64,000 bases of DNA from Gammaproteobacteria bacterium 50_400_T64 (GTDB lineage: Bacteria; Pseudomonadota; Gammaproteobacteria; Pseudomonadales; Porticoccaceae), in assembly GCA_002162755.1 (NCBI GenBank), contig MAAS01000029.1, positions 363,705-427,704 on the forward strand, read 5' to 3'. Below the pieces are notes generated by a model, which had not been told where the DNA came from, ran no database searches, and saw only the letters and a list, made by a program, of their open reading frames with translations. This document shows, piece by piece, positions 54,932-64,000 of the stretch; within the stretch, counting starts at the first letter, position 1, and every line of letters starts with the position of its first letter. The translations under genes and the position numbers were made by a program.

Positions 54932-56479
54932 CTATTTAGCATCGATATTATAATTCTTATCGATGCTCATAAATCGGCTGGCCAGCCAGTGTACAAAGCC
55001 CATGGTGGGGCGAATGGTCGGGCTGTCACCGTGACGATCAAAGTAATAGCTATTTGATTTCGCGCAGTCGCCAAATTTGAAAATAGTTAAGTGAGTGCGG
55101 CTTTGTACTTTTTTAAAGTTACGGTCGTTGGATGACTTCTTTACTTCAATATAATTACCACCACGCTTTTTAGCGGTGTTGATACAGCGCACTAAATGCT
55201 TGGACTGGGTGTCGACCATGCCGAACCAGGAGGCAGTGCAGACACTATAGGGGCCGAACATCAGAAAGAAGTTGGGGAAGCCGGGGACAGTTGAGCCCTC
55301 GTAGGCCTGATAGCGATTTTCTTCCCAGAAGTCGCTCAGATCCACACCGTTCTTACCCTCTACTTTAAAGGTAGGCACACTGCCTTTCTGGAAAACTTCA
55401 AAGCCGGTGGCGCAAATCAGCGTGTCAATTTCACGTACGGTGCCGTCGCTGGTGATCATGGAATTTTCAGTGATTTCGCTAATCGGCGTGGTCACTAGTT
55501 CTGCGTTGTCGCGGTTAAATACGGGGTAGAACTTGGTGGTAAAGCTGGGTCGTTTACAACCAAAATCATATTTCGGAATTAATGCCTCTTGAGTGACAGG
55601 GTCGTTGACCTGATTGCGGATATGCTTGATGCAAATGTTTTGCAGCTGTTTTCCGGCTGGTGAAAAGTACTTATTGAAAATAAGCAGATTTATCATCACC
55701 ACATCAGTAAACAAAATGGTCAGCTGGCGAGCGAGATTCTGCAGGCCGGGAATTTTTGCAAAGGCTTTTTGTACTTTTGGCCCAAAAGGCAGTTCTTTTT
55801 TCGGCAGCAACCAAATGGCAGTGCGCTGGTAAACGCTGAGTGATTTTACCTTGTCAGCAATTTCTGGCACCAGCTGAATACTGGTGGCACCGGTGCCAAT
55901 AACAGCGACACGCTTGTTGTTGAGGTCGTAAGAGTGATCCCAGCGGCCGGTGTGAATGGTTTTTCCTTCGAATTTTTCGATGCCCTTAATCAGTGGTAAT
56001 TTAGGCAGGGTTAAAAAACCGGTGGCGCTGACAATATAACGGGAAACATAGGTGTTACCGGCTTGTGTGCGAGTGATCCAGACATTGTTGAGCTCGTCGT
56101 AAATGGACTCGGTAACGTCCTCGTTATAACGCATGTGAGGGCGAATGCCGTACTTTTGTACGCAATGGTCGACGTAAGCTTTCATTTCCTTACCCGGTGC
56201 GTAGAGGCTAGACCAGTTGGGGTTTTGCTCAAAGGAAAAAGAATAGCTAAGGGAGGGAATGTCGACGGCGAGACCGGGGTAGGTATTGTCGCGCCAGGTG
56301 CCGCCCACATCGTCGGCTTTTTCAAGAATGATGAAATCGCCGAGGCCTTCTTTAATCATACGAATACCGGTGCCGATGCCACAAATTCCGGAGCCGATAA
56401 TTACAGTCTCGTAATTAATTAGAGGTTTTTCTGTCTGCGGCGGTAGATCGAGGACATGATCGAGTGCTGTCTCTGTCAT
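54932..56479 (-). CDS. flavin-containing (Baeyer-Villiger type) monooxygenase
   Basis: A 515-residue FAD/NADPH enzyme that inserts oxygen into ketones or oxidises heteroatoms. GSGICG at 29-34 binds FAD, GTWRDNTYPG at about 60-69 is conserved, FEGKTIHTGRW at 170-180 matches the BVMO fingerprint (FxGxxxHxxxW), and IGTGATS at 194-200 binds NADPH. Nearby esterases could cleave ester products. The substrate is unknown. Confidence 0.9.
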   Translation of the reverse strand: MTETALDHVLDLPPQTEKPLINYETVIIGSGICGIGTGIRMIKEGLGDFIILEKADDVGGTWRDNTYPGLAVDIPSLSYSFSFEQNPNWSSLYAPGKEMKAYVDHCVQKYGIRPHMRYNEDVTESIYDELNNVWITRTQAGNTYVSRYIVSATGFLTLPKLPLIKGIEKFEGKTIHTGRWDHSYDLNNKRVAVIGTGATSIQLVPEIADKVKSLSVYQRTAIWLLPKKELPFGPKVQKAFAKIPGLQNLARQLTILFTDVVMINLLIFNKYFSPAGKQLQNICIKHIRNQVNDPVTQEALIPKYDFGCKRPSFTTKFYPVFNRDNAELVTTPISEITENSMITSDGTVREIDTLICATGFEVFQKGSVPTFKVEGKNGVDLSDFWEENRYQAYEGSTVPGFPNFFLMFGPYSVCTASWFGMVDTQSKHLVRCINTAKKRGGNYIEVKKSSNDRNFKKVQSRTHLTIFKFGDCAKSNSYYFDRHGDSPTIRPTMGFVHWLASRFMSIDKNYNIDAK

Positions 56480-56857
56480 GGTAATACCTTATTGTTTTTG
56501 TTAGGTTTCTTGGAGTCGCTGTTTTATATTTTGAGTGCTAATCAAGCGCGAATAAAACCTTGTCAATAAAAGGGAATATCGAGTTTGACGGCCTCTTTTT
56601 AAATTGTGAGGGCGAATACTAGCACCCTTGAAGACTTCTCTGTAAGGCTCTTTTGTGACTCGATGGAGGGGTGCTTGAGAGTGATTCATACAATGAAGTG
56701 ATCCCCTTGGTGAAACAGTTAACTGCACTAAAAATCAGAATTTTAATCGTTTTGGCATTACAGGTAGGTAATGCTCTTGCTGCAGTTCGGCCTTGCGGGT
56801 TAGCATGGCGGGGTAATGAATAGCGATTAATCTTAATTAAACAGGAAGAGAATAATT
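56480..56857. other. divergent promoter region
   Basis: About 380 bp between the leftward monooxygenase and the rightward esterase. It must contain both promoters. No gene is supported; a minus-strand frame at 56501-56728 has no domain. Confidence 0.35.
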
Positions 56858-57739
56858 ATGTCGGCGAATGAAATTGAAGCACTTATTACGCAATTAAAAG
56901 CGAATCCACTGGGCGGTACTCTCGATGAAATGCGGGCCCAGTTTGATGGCATGGCCTCACCTGTGGCAGAGGATGTTGACGTTAAAGCCATCGAAGCAGC
57001 TGGCGTGCCCTGCGAGCTGCACACGCCCCCAGGTGCCGATACCTCACGCATTATTATGTACGTACACGGTGGTGGTTATTTGATTGGCTCGCTTAGCAGC
57101 CACCGCGCTGTGGTTGCCGAGCTGGCCCGTGCCGCGGGTTGTCAGGCGCTGGCCGTTGACTACCGTTTGGCGCCAGAGCACGTTTACCCCGCAGCCGTTG
57201 ATGATTCTGTTTGTGCTTATTTATGGTTGCTGAGTAACGGCTACAGCGCTGATAAAATTGTTATTGCTGGCGATTCCGCCGGTGGCGGCCTGACCGTTGG
57301 CACACTGGTTGCCTTGCGCGAAGGTAAGCACCCGCTGCCTGCTGCTGGCGTTTGTATCTCGCCCTGGGCTGACCTTGAAGCGACGGGTGAAACCTACCAA
57401 AGCCGTAAAGATATTGACCCCATGGTCAACTACGACCTCATCGCGCCAATGGGTAAGGTTTATATTGGTGATGGTGATATTCAAGCACCGACGGCCTCAC
57501 CGATTCACGCCGACCTCACGGGTTTGCCGCCCCTGTTGATTCAAGTTGGTTCTGCCGAAACTCTATACAGTGATTCCGAGACATTGACTAAAAATGCCAA
57601 AGCGGCAGGTGTTGAGGTGATTCTTGAAGAGTGGCAGGACATGATCCATGTATGGCATTTGTTCTTCCCGCAACTGACGGACGGCCGCAAAGCAATTGCC
57701 CGCATCGGCGAATACGTTAAAGAAAAAACGGTGGGCTAA
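56858..57739 (+). CDS. alpha/beta hydrolase fold-3 (hormone-sensitive lipase family) esterase
   Basis: A 293-residue cytoplasmic carboxylester hydrolase. The HSL oxyanion motif HGGG is at 70-73, the nucleophile Ser140 in GDSAGG, and DYRLAPEHVYPAAVDD at 101-116. The acid is probably the Glu/Asp in VGSAETLYSDSE and the His in DMIHVWHLF. Good ribosome binding site (AGGAAGAG). It is divergent from the flavin monooxygenase, suggesting a ketone-to-ester-to-acid route; inference. Confidence 0.9.
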   Translation: MSANEIEALITQLKANPLGGTLDEMRAQFDGMASPVAEDVDVKAIEAAGVPCELHTPPGADTSRIIMYVHGGGYLIGSLSSHRAVVAELARAAGCQALAVDYRLAPEHVYPAAVDDSVCAYLWLLSNGYSADKIVIAGDSAGGGLTVGTLVALREGKHPLPAAGVCISPWADLEATGETYQSRKDIDPMVNYDLIAPMGKVYIGDGDIQAPTASPIHADLTGLPPLLIQVGSAETLYSDSETLTKNAKAAGVEVILEEWQDMIHVWHLFFPQLTDGRKAIARIGEYVKEKTVG

Positions 57740-57765
57740 GCCCTCTTTAACAGTCATAAAAAAAA

Positions 57766-57798
57766 GCCCTGGCTGTTATAGCGCAGGGCTTTTTTTTG
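57766..57798 (+). terminator. rho-independent terminator
   Basis: GCCCTG (57766-57771) and CAGGGC (57784-57789) with a T-run at 57790-57797, and an A-run on the other side so that it may also serve the convergent methyltransferase gene. Confidence 0.88.
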
Positions 57799-57832
57799 GC
57801 CACTTGTTTGTGCAGCCGTGTGTTATCAGTTT

Positions 57833-58657
57833 TTATAAAGGCTTACGGGCAACGGCGATAACGGCAGGCCAGGGCAGATCTACGGGATTTTTCGATGCAT
57901 CAACAGCCGCGACAATGTCGTTGTGGATTTTCTCGCGCACCGTTTCGTCTTGTGCCTCCAGTAACATGGCTGTGCGTACGGTGCTCTTGTAAATGATATC
58001 AAGTAATTCTTGTCCCGAAGCGGGCTGCCAGTGAAGGGTGAGTTCACTAATGTCGATGTCAATAAAGCCCGCTGTTTCAAGGGCTTTTTTACTTTCGCGA
58101 GGTTCACTAAAACGGAAAAAAGGTGGTGCATCGGGCAAGGGGGCATCCATTGTGCCGTGGCGCGAAATAGCCCCGAGGACTAACTCGAAAAAAGCATGTT
58201 TCTCCGGCGGTGCCCACACCGTAAAAGCGAATTTCCCGCCGGGTTTAAGTATGCGCCAGGCTTCACTGATGGCGCGGTCGGGGTCGGCCATATGTAACAG
58301 CCCAAAAGGGCAGGTGGCTGCATCGAAAAAACCGCTGGGGAAAACCAGGTGTTCTGCGTCGCCTTCATAAAACAAAGCATTGGGGTAATTGCGCGAGGCC
58401 TCGTCAACCATCTTTGCCGAAAAATCGACGCCTGTGGCGATGGCACCACGCGCTTGCGCAGTACCTGCGGTGTACCCTGGCCCGGTGGCGATATCGAGAA
58501 AAACACTGCCCGCTTCAACCCCGACGGCATCGAGCAGAGGCTCAATGGCTTGCCGGGTTATTTGCCCCATATAGTCGCCATAGTCTCGGGCTTTTTGATT
58601 CCAGCCTTTTAACTCGAGGTCTTTAAAGGTGTTGGTGATTTCTGTTTCTGCACTCAT
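57833..58657 (-). CDS. class I SAM-dependent methyltransferase
   Basis: A 274-residue methyltransferase. VFLDIATGPGYTAG at about 52-65 is motif I, and FDAATCPFGLLHMADPDRAISEAWRILKPGGKFAFTVWAP at about 112-151 is typical of UbiE/COQ5-like enzymes. The acceptor is unknown; the context (esterase, metal operon) does not identify it. Confidence 0.87.
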   Translation of the reverse strand: MSAETEITNTFKDLELKGWNQKARDYGDYMGQITRQAIEPLLDAVGVEAGSVFLDIATGPGYTAGTAQARGAIATGVDFSAKMVDEASRNYPNALFYEGDAEHLVFPSGFFDAATCPFGLLHMADPDRAISEAWRILKPGGKFAFTVWAPPEKHAFFELVLGAISRHGTMDAPLPDAPPFFRFSEPRESKKALETAGFIDIDISELTLHWQPASGQELLDIIYKSTVRTAMLLEAQDETVREKIHNDIVAAVDASKNPVDLPWPAVIAVARKPL

Positions 58658-58872
58658 TGCTAGGGTTTCCCTGGGTCTTTAAAAGTGTACAGCTCGAGTC
58701 TGACAGGTTTCCTAGCCATTAAATAGGCGGTTTTTTTCAATATAAGCCAGTACAACTATAAGCACAATGACAGGTGAAAATGTCGTGCAACGATCCGTGG
58801 AAGCATAAAAAAAACCAGCACAGCTCGGGCTCAGTTCTCCAGTTGATTCAATGCGAGAGCTGACCCCGGAGC

Positions 58873-58935
58873 CCCTATGTAGTCCGGTGGCTTGATCAGA
58901 CGTGGCGTTCTAGCCACCGAGACTAGGACATAGGG
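58873..58935. repeat. long imperfect hairpin at the 3' end of the metal permease gene
   Basis: CCCTATGT, AGTC and CGGTGGCT on the left arm pair with the complements on the right arm (AGCCACCG, GACT, ACATAGGG), giving about 20 bp with 3-nt and 1-nt bulges and a loop of about 19 nt. It straddles the stop codon at 58923. No long T-run follows directly. It could be a terminator-like or mRNA-stability element, or a repeat of mobile origin. Confidence 0.6.
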
Positions 58936-59702
58936 CTATTATTAGAAGGCTGACGCTTAGTCCCCGTTGTGAGTGTAGACAACAACGCCACGATAGCGAT
59001 GCTCCAGACAATCACGGCGCCGCTTGGCAAGTCTAAAAGCGAAGATAAAATCAAACCCAGCCCATAGCCCGTTGCACCTATCAGGTAAGCTGTTAACAAT
59101 CTGTTTTTGCTGCTAACACTGCCGAGAGCGGGAATAATCAGACTGGCAAAAACCAGATAAACACCGATTAACTGTACTGAGCTGGTGATGGCTAATGCAA
59201 ACAGCAGGTAGAAACCAAGATATTTAAGCCGCTGTCGGAAGCTAAACCAGACCAGCAAAATAAAGCCTGTCACCAAAGCCGTCGGCAGGAGTTGCTCCCA
59301 GGTGATCCAGAGAATCTGCCCCACCAGTAAATCTTTGAGGGATTCACCACCGTGGGGGTTGTCCGCCAGAATTAAAATACTGGCAGTTGCGGCGAGGACA
59401 AATATCGCCCCGATGAGGGCTTCCTGATACGCCTGATAGTACTTCTCTAGCGTGTTTAAAACGACAGCTGCAATTAAGGCACTGCCTAGCGCCGCTAGTT
59501 GCACCTCCCAGCCATGGATATCCCCGCCAAAGCGATAGGCAGCAATGACGCCCAGTCCAGCGATTTGGGCAATCGCCAGATCAATAAAAATAATACCTCG
59601 CTTAAGAACTTCTTGCCCTAGCGGCACATGGGTTGCCAGTATTAACAGGCCCGCTATAAAAGCGGGCCCCAGGATAGAAAGTTCCAAACCTTCAACGCTC
59701 AT
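58923..59702 (-). CDS. metal ABC transporter permease (ZnuB-like)
   Basis: A 259-residue inner-membrane protein with about eight helices of the ABC-3 family (zinc/manganese). LGQEVLKRGIIFIDLAIAQIAGLGV is the first conserved region, and ALITSSVQLIGVYLVFASLIIPALG is typical of ZnuB/MntB. It overlaps the binding-protein gene by four bases. No ABC ATPase gene adjoins it, so a separate ZnuC must serve it. Confidence 0.88.
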   Translation of the reverse strand: MSVEGLELSILGPAFIAGLLILATHVPLGQEVLKRGIIFIDLAIAQIAGLGVIAAYRFGGDIHGWEVQLAALGSALIAAVVLNTLEKYYQAYQEALIGAIFVLAATASILILADNPHGGESLKDLLVGQILWITWEQLLPTALVTGFILLVWFSFRQRLKYLGFYLLFALAITSSVQLIGVYLVFASLIIPALGSVSSKNRLLTAYLIGATGYGLGLILSSLLDLPSGAVIVWSIAIVALLSTLTTGTKRQPSNNSPMS

Positions 59703-60622
59703 GACTCAGTACGTAAGAGCTGATTTAAAACCCCGTCGAACCACTGGATTAAACTATTTTTATCGGAGGGGCTAAAGTCCACGCCAACAACGGGAAGCCC
59801 TGTTTTTTGCGATAGCCAAAGAACCGGTCTGTCATTTTGATAGCTGGCGTGCAGAATCATGTCGGCCGGGTTCTGCTCTAACTGGGCAAGTACCTTCGCT
59901 AAATGCTTACTGTTGGGAGGAATACCCGGCTGAGGTTCCAGCACGGCAAGCCTTTCCAATCCTAGCCAGTGCTCCAGGTAAACCCAATTGTTGTGACTGA
60001 CGACGATGCGTTTGCCCCGCAATTTCTCACTTTGCTTTTGCCATTGAGAGATAGCTTGACGCCATTCAAGGTCAAAACTCTGCAAGTTTTCCTGATAGTT
60101 CTTTTTGTTAGCAGGGTCAATTGTTGCCAGGGTGGCGGCTAATGCCTCGGCAACCTGCTGCACGCGGAAGGGGTCAAGATGAATGTGAGGGTTACCCGCA
60201 GCATGAATATCACCCAAACTACGATCAAGCACGGTTGGTTTTTCCAGCAGGGATACGTGATCCGTTGCCATAAAGTAGCCCGCTTGCCCGGTTTGAATCT
60301 TGGCGTTGCCTGATTTGCGCAGTAATAAGGGTAGCCAACCCACTTCCAGCTCTGCCCCTGTGCAGACCAATAAGTCTGCACGCCGCACCTTGGCAATTAA
60401 GCTAGGGCGCGCCTGTATATGATGGGGGTCCTGCTGGGCAGTGGTGGCACTGTAGACCTTGGCAGCATCGCCTGCCAACGCCCGCGTCAAGGCTGCCCAT
60501 TCCGGCTCACAGGCAAATATATTGAGTTGGCCATGCATGTTAGGTTGAGCGTAGGCCGTGTTGGCGCACAGCGTTAATAGTAGTGCTGCGAGCCAAACCT
60601 TATTTTTCCATTGATGAAACAT
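59699..60622 (-). CDS. metal ABC transporter substrate-binding protein (ZnuA-like)
   Basis: A 307-residue periplasmic protein with a signal peptide (about 1-25, ending AYAQ). Metal-ligand histidines are likely in GNPHIHLDP (about 145-153) and VVSHNNWVYL (about 206). The His-rich charged loop of classical ZnuA is reduced to a single HH pair (QDPHHIQ). It is 12 bp after the porin gene. Zinc is the probable ligand, manganese cannot be excluded. Confidence 0.86.
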   Translation of the reverse strand: MFHQWKNKVWLAALLLTLCANTAYAQPNMHGQLNIFACEPEWAALTRALAGDAAKVYSATTAQQDPHHIQARPSLIAKVRRADLLVCTGAELEVGWLPLLLRKSGNAKIQTGQAGYFMATDHVSLLEKPTVLDRSLGDIHAAGNPHIHLDPFRVQQVAEALAATLATIDPANKKNYQENLQSFDLEWRQAISQWQKQSEKLRGKRIVVSHNNWVYLEHWLGLERLAVLEPQPGIPPNSKHLAKVLAQLEQNPADMILHASYQNDRPVLWLSQKTGLPVVGVDFSPSDKNSLIQWFDGVLNQLLRTES

Positions 60623-60634
60623 GATTGTTTTCCC

Positions 60635-62026
60635 CTAAAATTGATGAGCGCCGTGACTACCGAGGCTCATGGTGTATTGCAGGAGAAGCTGATGGTCAGT
60701 CTCTTCGTAGGATTCATCTTGATTATATTGCAGGCGCAGGCGACTAAATTCACTGGGTAGCCATTCCAGCGTGGCGCTGTAGCGTTTGGGTGTGTGGCCT
60801 TCATTATCTAACCCAGCCTCAGCCAGCACATCAGCATCCGAGCCGCGGTTATCGCTATCTAACCAGTCGTAGCGAAGACCTACCTGCCACTGGGGTTTGA
60901 ATTTATAAACCGCCTGGGCATACCAGCCTTTTTGATCGCCGTCATAACTTGTTGTTTCCAGGGGAGGGCCGCTATTAAGCATGACCACGTTGCCGTCCTC
61001 TTGACGATCAAAATATTCAAACTGAAATTTGAAACTCTGATTGTTTGGATTGCCGTTGGGGGCCCATTTGTACACCAGGTCGAGCGCGCTGATTTTGCTG
61101 TCGCCACTAAATGAAGGCGTCTCTGCTTCACCACCGCCATGGGCATGCCCGCCACTCTTTCGGTCTTTTATGTTATCTGACTGCCAATGGCTTAAACCCA
61201 ATTGCCAGCTGTGTTCTATACCGATATCACCACCTATATCAGCGAATGCCGTCCAGGCGCCGATACCACTTGTTCTGCCGCCTGCAGGAAAGCGATTGCC
61301 GCCCAATAACTCCGCACCCAACTGTAGAAAGGTATCGGTCGGGGCAAGCCAGGTCATTTGCACGCCATCGTCAACTAGCTGGTCACCGAACAGTCCCCTG
61401 TAAATTAAGGGTGCATCGGCAAAATCCCATGCGTGTCCATGTTGTTGGTTAAGGTAACCAATCTCTGAAAAGAAACGACCGGCTTTTAAGGTAAAGCCAT
61501 TGCCTAGCCCCAGCGTTTGAATAAAGGCTTCTTCTAACTCTGTTTCGGTCTCGCCGTCGTGCTCATCAAAAGCCAGTGTTATTTTGCCAAAAAATTTATC
61601 ATCAATATTGGCACTCATCGAGAGTTCACTATGGCCTATCGACAAGCCCTTTTCTCCTAAGCCTGCTTCATTACCCAGGGAAAAGCCCGGTAATTCATAA
61701 TCTTCAGGGTCGTTGTCGAAGCTGGCAAATTGGCCGTCAAGAACGAGGCTAATGGCTGGATTAAAACTATTTTGTCCTGAGGATACCGGGCGTGAAGTCT
61801 TGCTCTCTTCTAATTTTACCGTGACTTCCTGGACGCGCTCGTTCGCCTGTTGTGCATTTTCTTCTGCTTTTAATAAGCGGTTTTCCAGGTCATTAATTGC
61901 CTGCCCATATTCTTTTTTAATGGCCTCCAACTGTTGCTGTATAGCGTCGGTTTCACTGCTGGCGAAGACTGGACTTGAATTGAATAAAATGGCTGTTGTT
62001 ACAGCCAAGGGTAATATTTTAAGCAT
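60635..62026 (-). CDS. outer-membrane porin-like protein in the metal-uptake operon
   Basis: A 463-residue beta-barrel protein. Residues 1-22 are a signal peptide (ending VFAS), then an N-terminal coiled coil (about 25-80, TDAIQQQLEAIKKEYGQAI), then alternating beta strands to a closing region LLLQYTMSLGSHGAHQF. A His-rich insert (KSGGHAHGGGEAE) near residue 290 might capture metal. The ATG at 62026 has AAGGAA upstream; an open extension to 62068 is not needed. Probably supplies zinc across the outer membrane for the ZnuAB pair. Confidence 0.8.
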   Translation of the reverse strand: MLKILPLAVTTAILFNSSPVFASSETDAIQQQLEAIKKEYGQAINDLENRLLKAEENAQQANERVQEVTVKLEESKTSRPVSSGQNSFNPAISLVLDGQFASFDNDPEDYELPGFSLGNEAGLGEKGLSIGHSELSMSANIDDKFFGKITLAFDEHDGETETELEEAFIQTLGLGNGFTLKAGRFFSEIGYLNQQHGHAWDFADAPLIYRGLFGDQLVDDGVQMTWLAPTDTFLQLGAELLGGNRFPAGGRTSGIGAWTAFADIGGDIGIEHSWQLGLSHWQSDNIKDRKSGGHAHGGGEAETPSFSGDSKISALDLVYKWAPNGNPNNQSFKFQFEYFDRQEDGNVVMLNSGPPLETTSYDGDQKGWYAQAVYKFKPQWQVGLRYDWLDSDNRGSDADVLAEAGLDNEGHTPKRYSATLEWLPSEFSRLRLQYNQDESYEETDHQLLLQYTMSLGSHGAHQF

Positions 62027-62099
62027 GGGTATTCCTTTCGTAAACGAAAAACATGCGCCATAACGCAAGAGCGTAGGCGGTGGTTAAAGGTGTGAGTAT

Positions 62100-62387
62100 T
62101 TACGAAAGAACAGGCGGGGCGCGTGAGAGGTAGGGAACTATTGTTAGGCTTGATAATGCCCTAAGTAAGCGAGCGGGTGGCTGCTGATTATTAGCCAGAG
62201 AGACGAGCTGTAGCTGGTGAGAAGTTAAACTACTGTCTGATTTCTCACACTGTAAAAATATTTGGCACGACTGCTCATCAGCATGGGAGAGGTGCTCAAG
62301 AGAGTGAGTAACCACACCAAGCTGCCCTATAAGCAATAACATGCTTATAAGCGCTATCTTGATTCCGGTGTGATTTAGAGGGATCAT
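62100..62387 (-). CDS. small DUF2946-like protein
   Basis: A 95-residue protein with an N-terminal hydrophobic helix (IKIALISMLLLIGQLGVVTHSL), a HLSHADEQSCQIFLQCEKSD segment with two His and two Cys, and a C-terminal SRAPP, as in DUF2946 proteins that accompany metal transport genes. It heads the operon DUF2946-porin-ZnuA-ZnuB. No operator resembling sites A-D is visible upstream. Confidence 0.7.
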   Translation of the reverse strand: MIPLNHTGIKIALISMLLLIGQLGVVTHSLEHLSHADEQSCQIFLQCEKSDSSLTSHQLQLVSLANNQQPPARLLRALSSLTIVPYLSRAPPVLS

Positions 62388-62461
62388 TTATCCTGTTTTC
62401 ACTCTGTTGTGATGTGCAGCTTGAGGGCCGTGGACAATAAGTGGCGAGGAGCCTAGCACTG

Positions 62462-63289
62462 TTAGCCCGGCGTCGACAAGCCACCATTCACACTGAGGGT
62501 TTGCCCAGTAATAGCATCCGATGCGGGGCTGGCAAAAAAGGCAATAGTCTCGGCGATATCTTCACATTGCACATCAAAAATCATGCGTTTTTTTAATTTA
62601 TCGAGCATGCCTTTTTTGTGATTGCCCGCAGCATCTTTTTCGTCCTGTAGAGGCTCTGAACTTTCCCCCCAGCGTGGGATGGCATCGGAGATAAAGCTCA
62701 TTGAAACCGCATTAATACGAATTTTGTCGCGACCTAGTTCGCGGGCCAGTGCCCGGGACATTTGCATCATGCCAGCGGTTGAGCCGCCAATCATCGATTC
62801 GCCGACAGTTGCTATACGTCCTGCATCGGTACCAACCAGCACGACCTTGCCGCCGCCCGCTTTTGCCATGTGGGGGGCCACGGCTTTCAAGGCATAGGCG
62901 CGGGTCAGCCAGTGGGTTTTAATGTAATAGTCGAGATCATCGATACTCATTTCCTGAAACAGGCGAAAGGGCAGGGAGTCCTGGCTGGCACCTGCGCCGC
63001 TGGAGACTAGAATATCAATCTTCCCCAGGCGCTCGATAATGTTATCGGCCATTTGCACCAGAGCCTCGGCCTGTGTGAGGTCGGCCTGTTCAAAAATTGC
63101 AGTGCCACCGGCCTGAGTAATTTCTTCAACCACGGTCGCGCCAGCCTCTTTATTGCGGCCATTGATCACAACGGTAGCGCCAAGGCTGGCCAATTTGTGG
63201 GCGCTAGCGCGGCCGATATAAGCGGTGGAACCAGTAACGAGGGCGACTTTGCCGGAGAGATCGAATTTGGGAAGTGATGGTGAGCTCAT
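62462..63289 (-). CDS. short-chain dehydrogenase/reductase
   Basis: A 275-residue NAD(P)-dependent oxidoreductase. The cofactor motif TGSTAYIGRA (about 19-28) is a TGxxxxIG variant, NGRNKE follows beta-2, and the active-site Ser is around ESMIGGSTAGMMQMSRALARELG, where the usual Tyr of YxxxK is not obvious (the segment reads GSTAGMMQM), so catalysis may be altered. KIRINAVSMSFI and the C-terminal DAITGQTLSVNGG are typical. Confidence 0.82.
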   Translation of the reverse strand: MSSPSLPKFDLSGKVALVTGSTAYIGRASAHKLASLGATVVINGRNKEAGATVVEEITQAGGTAIFEQADLTQAEALVQMADNIIERLGKIDILVSSGAGASQDSLPFRLFQEMSIDDLDYYIKTHWLTRAYALKAVAPHMAKAGGGKVVLVGTDAGRIATVGESMIGGSTAGMMQMSRALARELGRDKIRINAVSMSFISDAIPRWGESSEPLQDEKDAAGNHKKGMLDKLKKRMIFDVQCEDIAETIAFFASPASDAITGQTLSVNGGLSTPG

Positions 63290-63542
63290 TTTGATTTTAA
63301 CCTTGTGATGTTTAGCAGCTGGCTAGTTTAATCGACGCCGCGTTATCGGTGAAGTAGGCAAGCGCGACTGCGTGGTACTCGGTTTTTTGGTTTTGAAGAA
63401 TGAAAAGAGCGAGGAGCTTGTTGGCTTGGGGGTTCGTGAGGAGGGAGTGCTCGAGGGTGTTCAGCGCTTTGTATGTAGTGGCATAGTGAATTTGGCCACC
63501 TGATAAGAGGTGATAGCATCACTTCAATAGAAAAACAGGTGA

Positions 63543-64000
<458 letters not shown>

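Noticed and set aside
62388..62461. Search for a Zur-type site before the DUF2946-porin-ZnuAB operon
   Set aside because: No match to the pattern of sites A-D was found there, so no operator is called.

Overview
The window looks like a chromosomal stretch of a free-living, probably aquatic gammaproteobacterium. The signs are a LexA/UvrB pair, a QueF-EpmC-PdxB run, AlaA, a Zrg-type zinc system with Zur, several Baeyer-Villiger/esterase/enoyl-CoA genes, and tRNAs with encoded CCA. A precise genus cannot be read from the sequence alone. Coding density is high except in a few decayed islands (about 12.5-14.0, 15.2-15.9, 33.2-34.8, 36.1-36.8 and 53.1-54.8 kb) that hold pseudogenes, hairpins and short repeats.

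Layout. 1-12.5 kb is a glycogen and central-carbon block: malQ, a GH57 glucanohydrolase and glgC on the minus strand, divergent glgB, then a minus-strand run xfp (phosphoketolase), gap, glgA, ldhA. Together they could make and degrade glycogen and send sugar phosphates through phosphoketolase, GAPDH and D-lactate dehydrogenase. 12.5-16.2 kb is a gene-poor island with an iron-type alcohol dehydrogenase, a broken SDR and an orphan 83-residue gene. 16.3-25.4 kb is a zinc-homeostasis region: a COG0523 GTPase, an FtsX-like permease with its ATPase, a DUF3299 protein, then zrgA-zur-merC-hisI2 and a divergent GTP cyclohydrolase II, followed by a TauE exporter and a ZIP transporter. A second metal-uptake operon (DUF2946-like protein, porin, ZnuA-like binding protein, ZnuB-like permease, no ATPase) lies at 58.9-62.4 kb.

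25.4-38 kb is a mix of ferritin-like proteins, a YafJ amidotransferase, a single-domain receiver, a potassium-channel-like protein, two TetR regulators, a peptidase, enoyl-CoA hydratase with a decayed acyl-CoA dehydrogenase, and an alpha/beta hydrolase. 38-45.7 kb has two tRNAs, an ABC-2 exporter overlapping queF-epmC-pdxB, then alaA, msrB and a DUF1499 protein. 45.9-63.3 kb has esterases, a lipoprotein, tRNA-Asn, uvrB, queD, tRNA-Val/Asp, lexA with its operator, a flavin monooxygenase, a methyltransferase, the second metal operon and an SDR. The right edge cuts through an IS3-family element with a frameshift site.

The most notable signal is a family of four related AT-rich palindromes (15211, 15894, 19447, 22394). 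They sit in front of the Fe-alcohol dehydrogenase, the orphan 83-residue gene, the zrgBC/zrgE divergon and the zrgA/GTP cyclohydrolase divergon. I infer they are operators of one regulon, most likely Zur. If so, they add two unexpected members to it.
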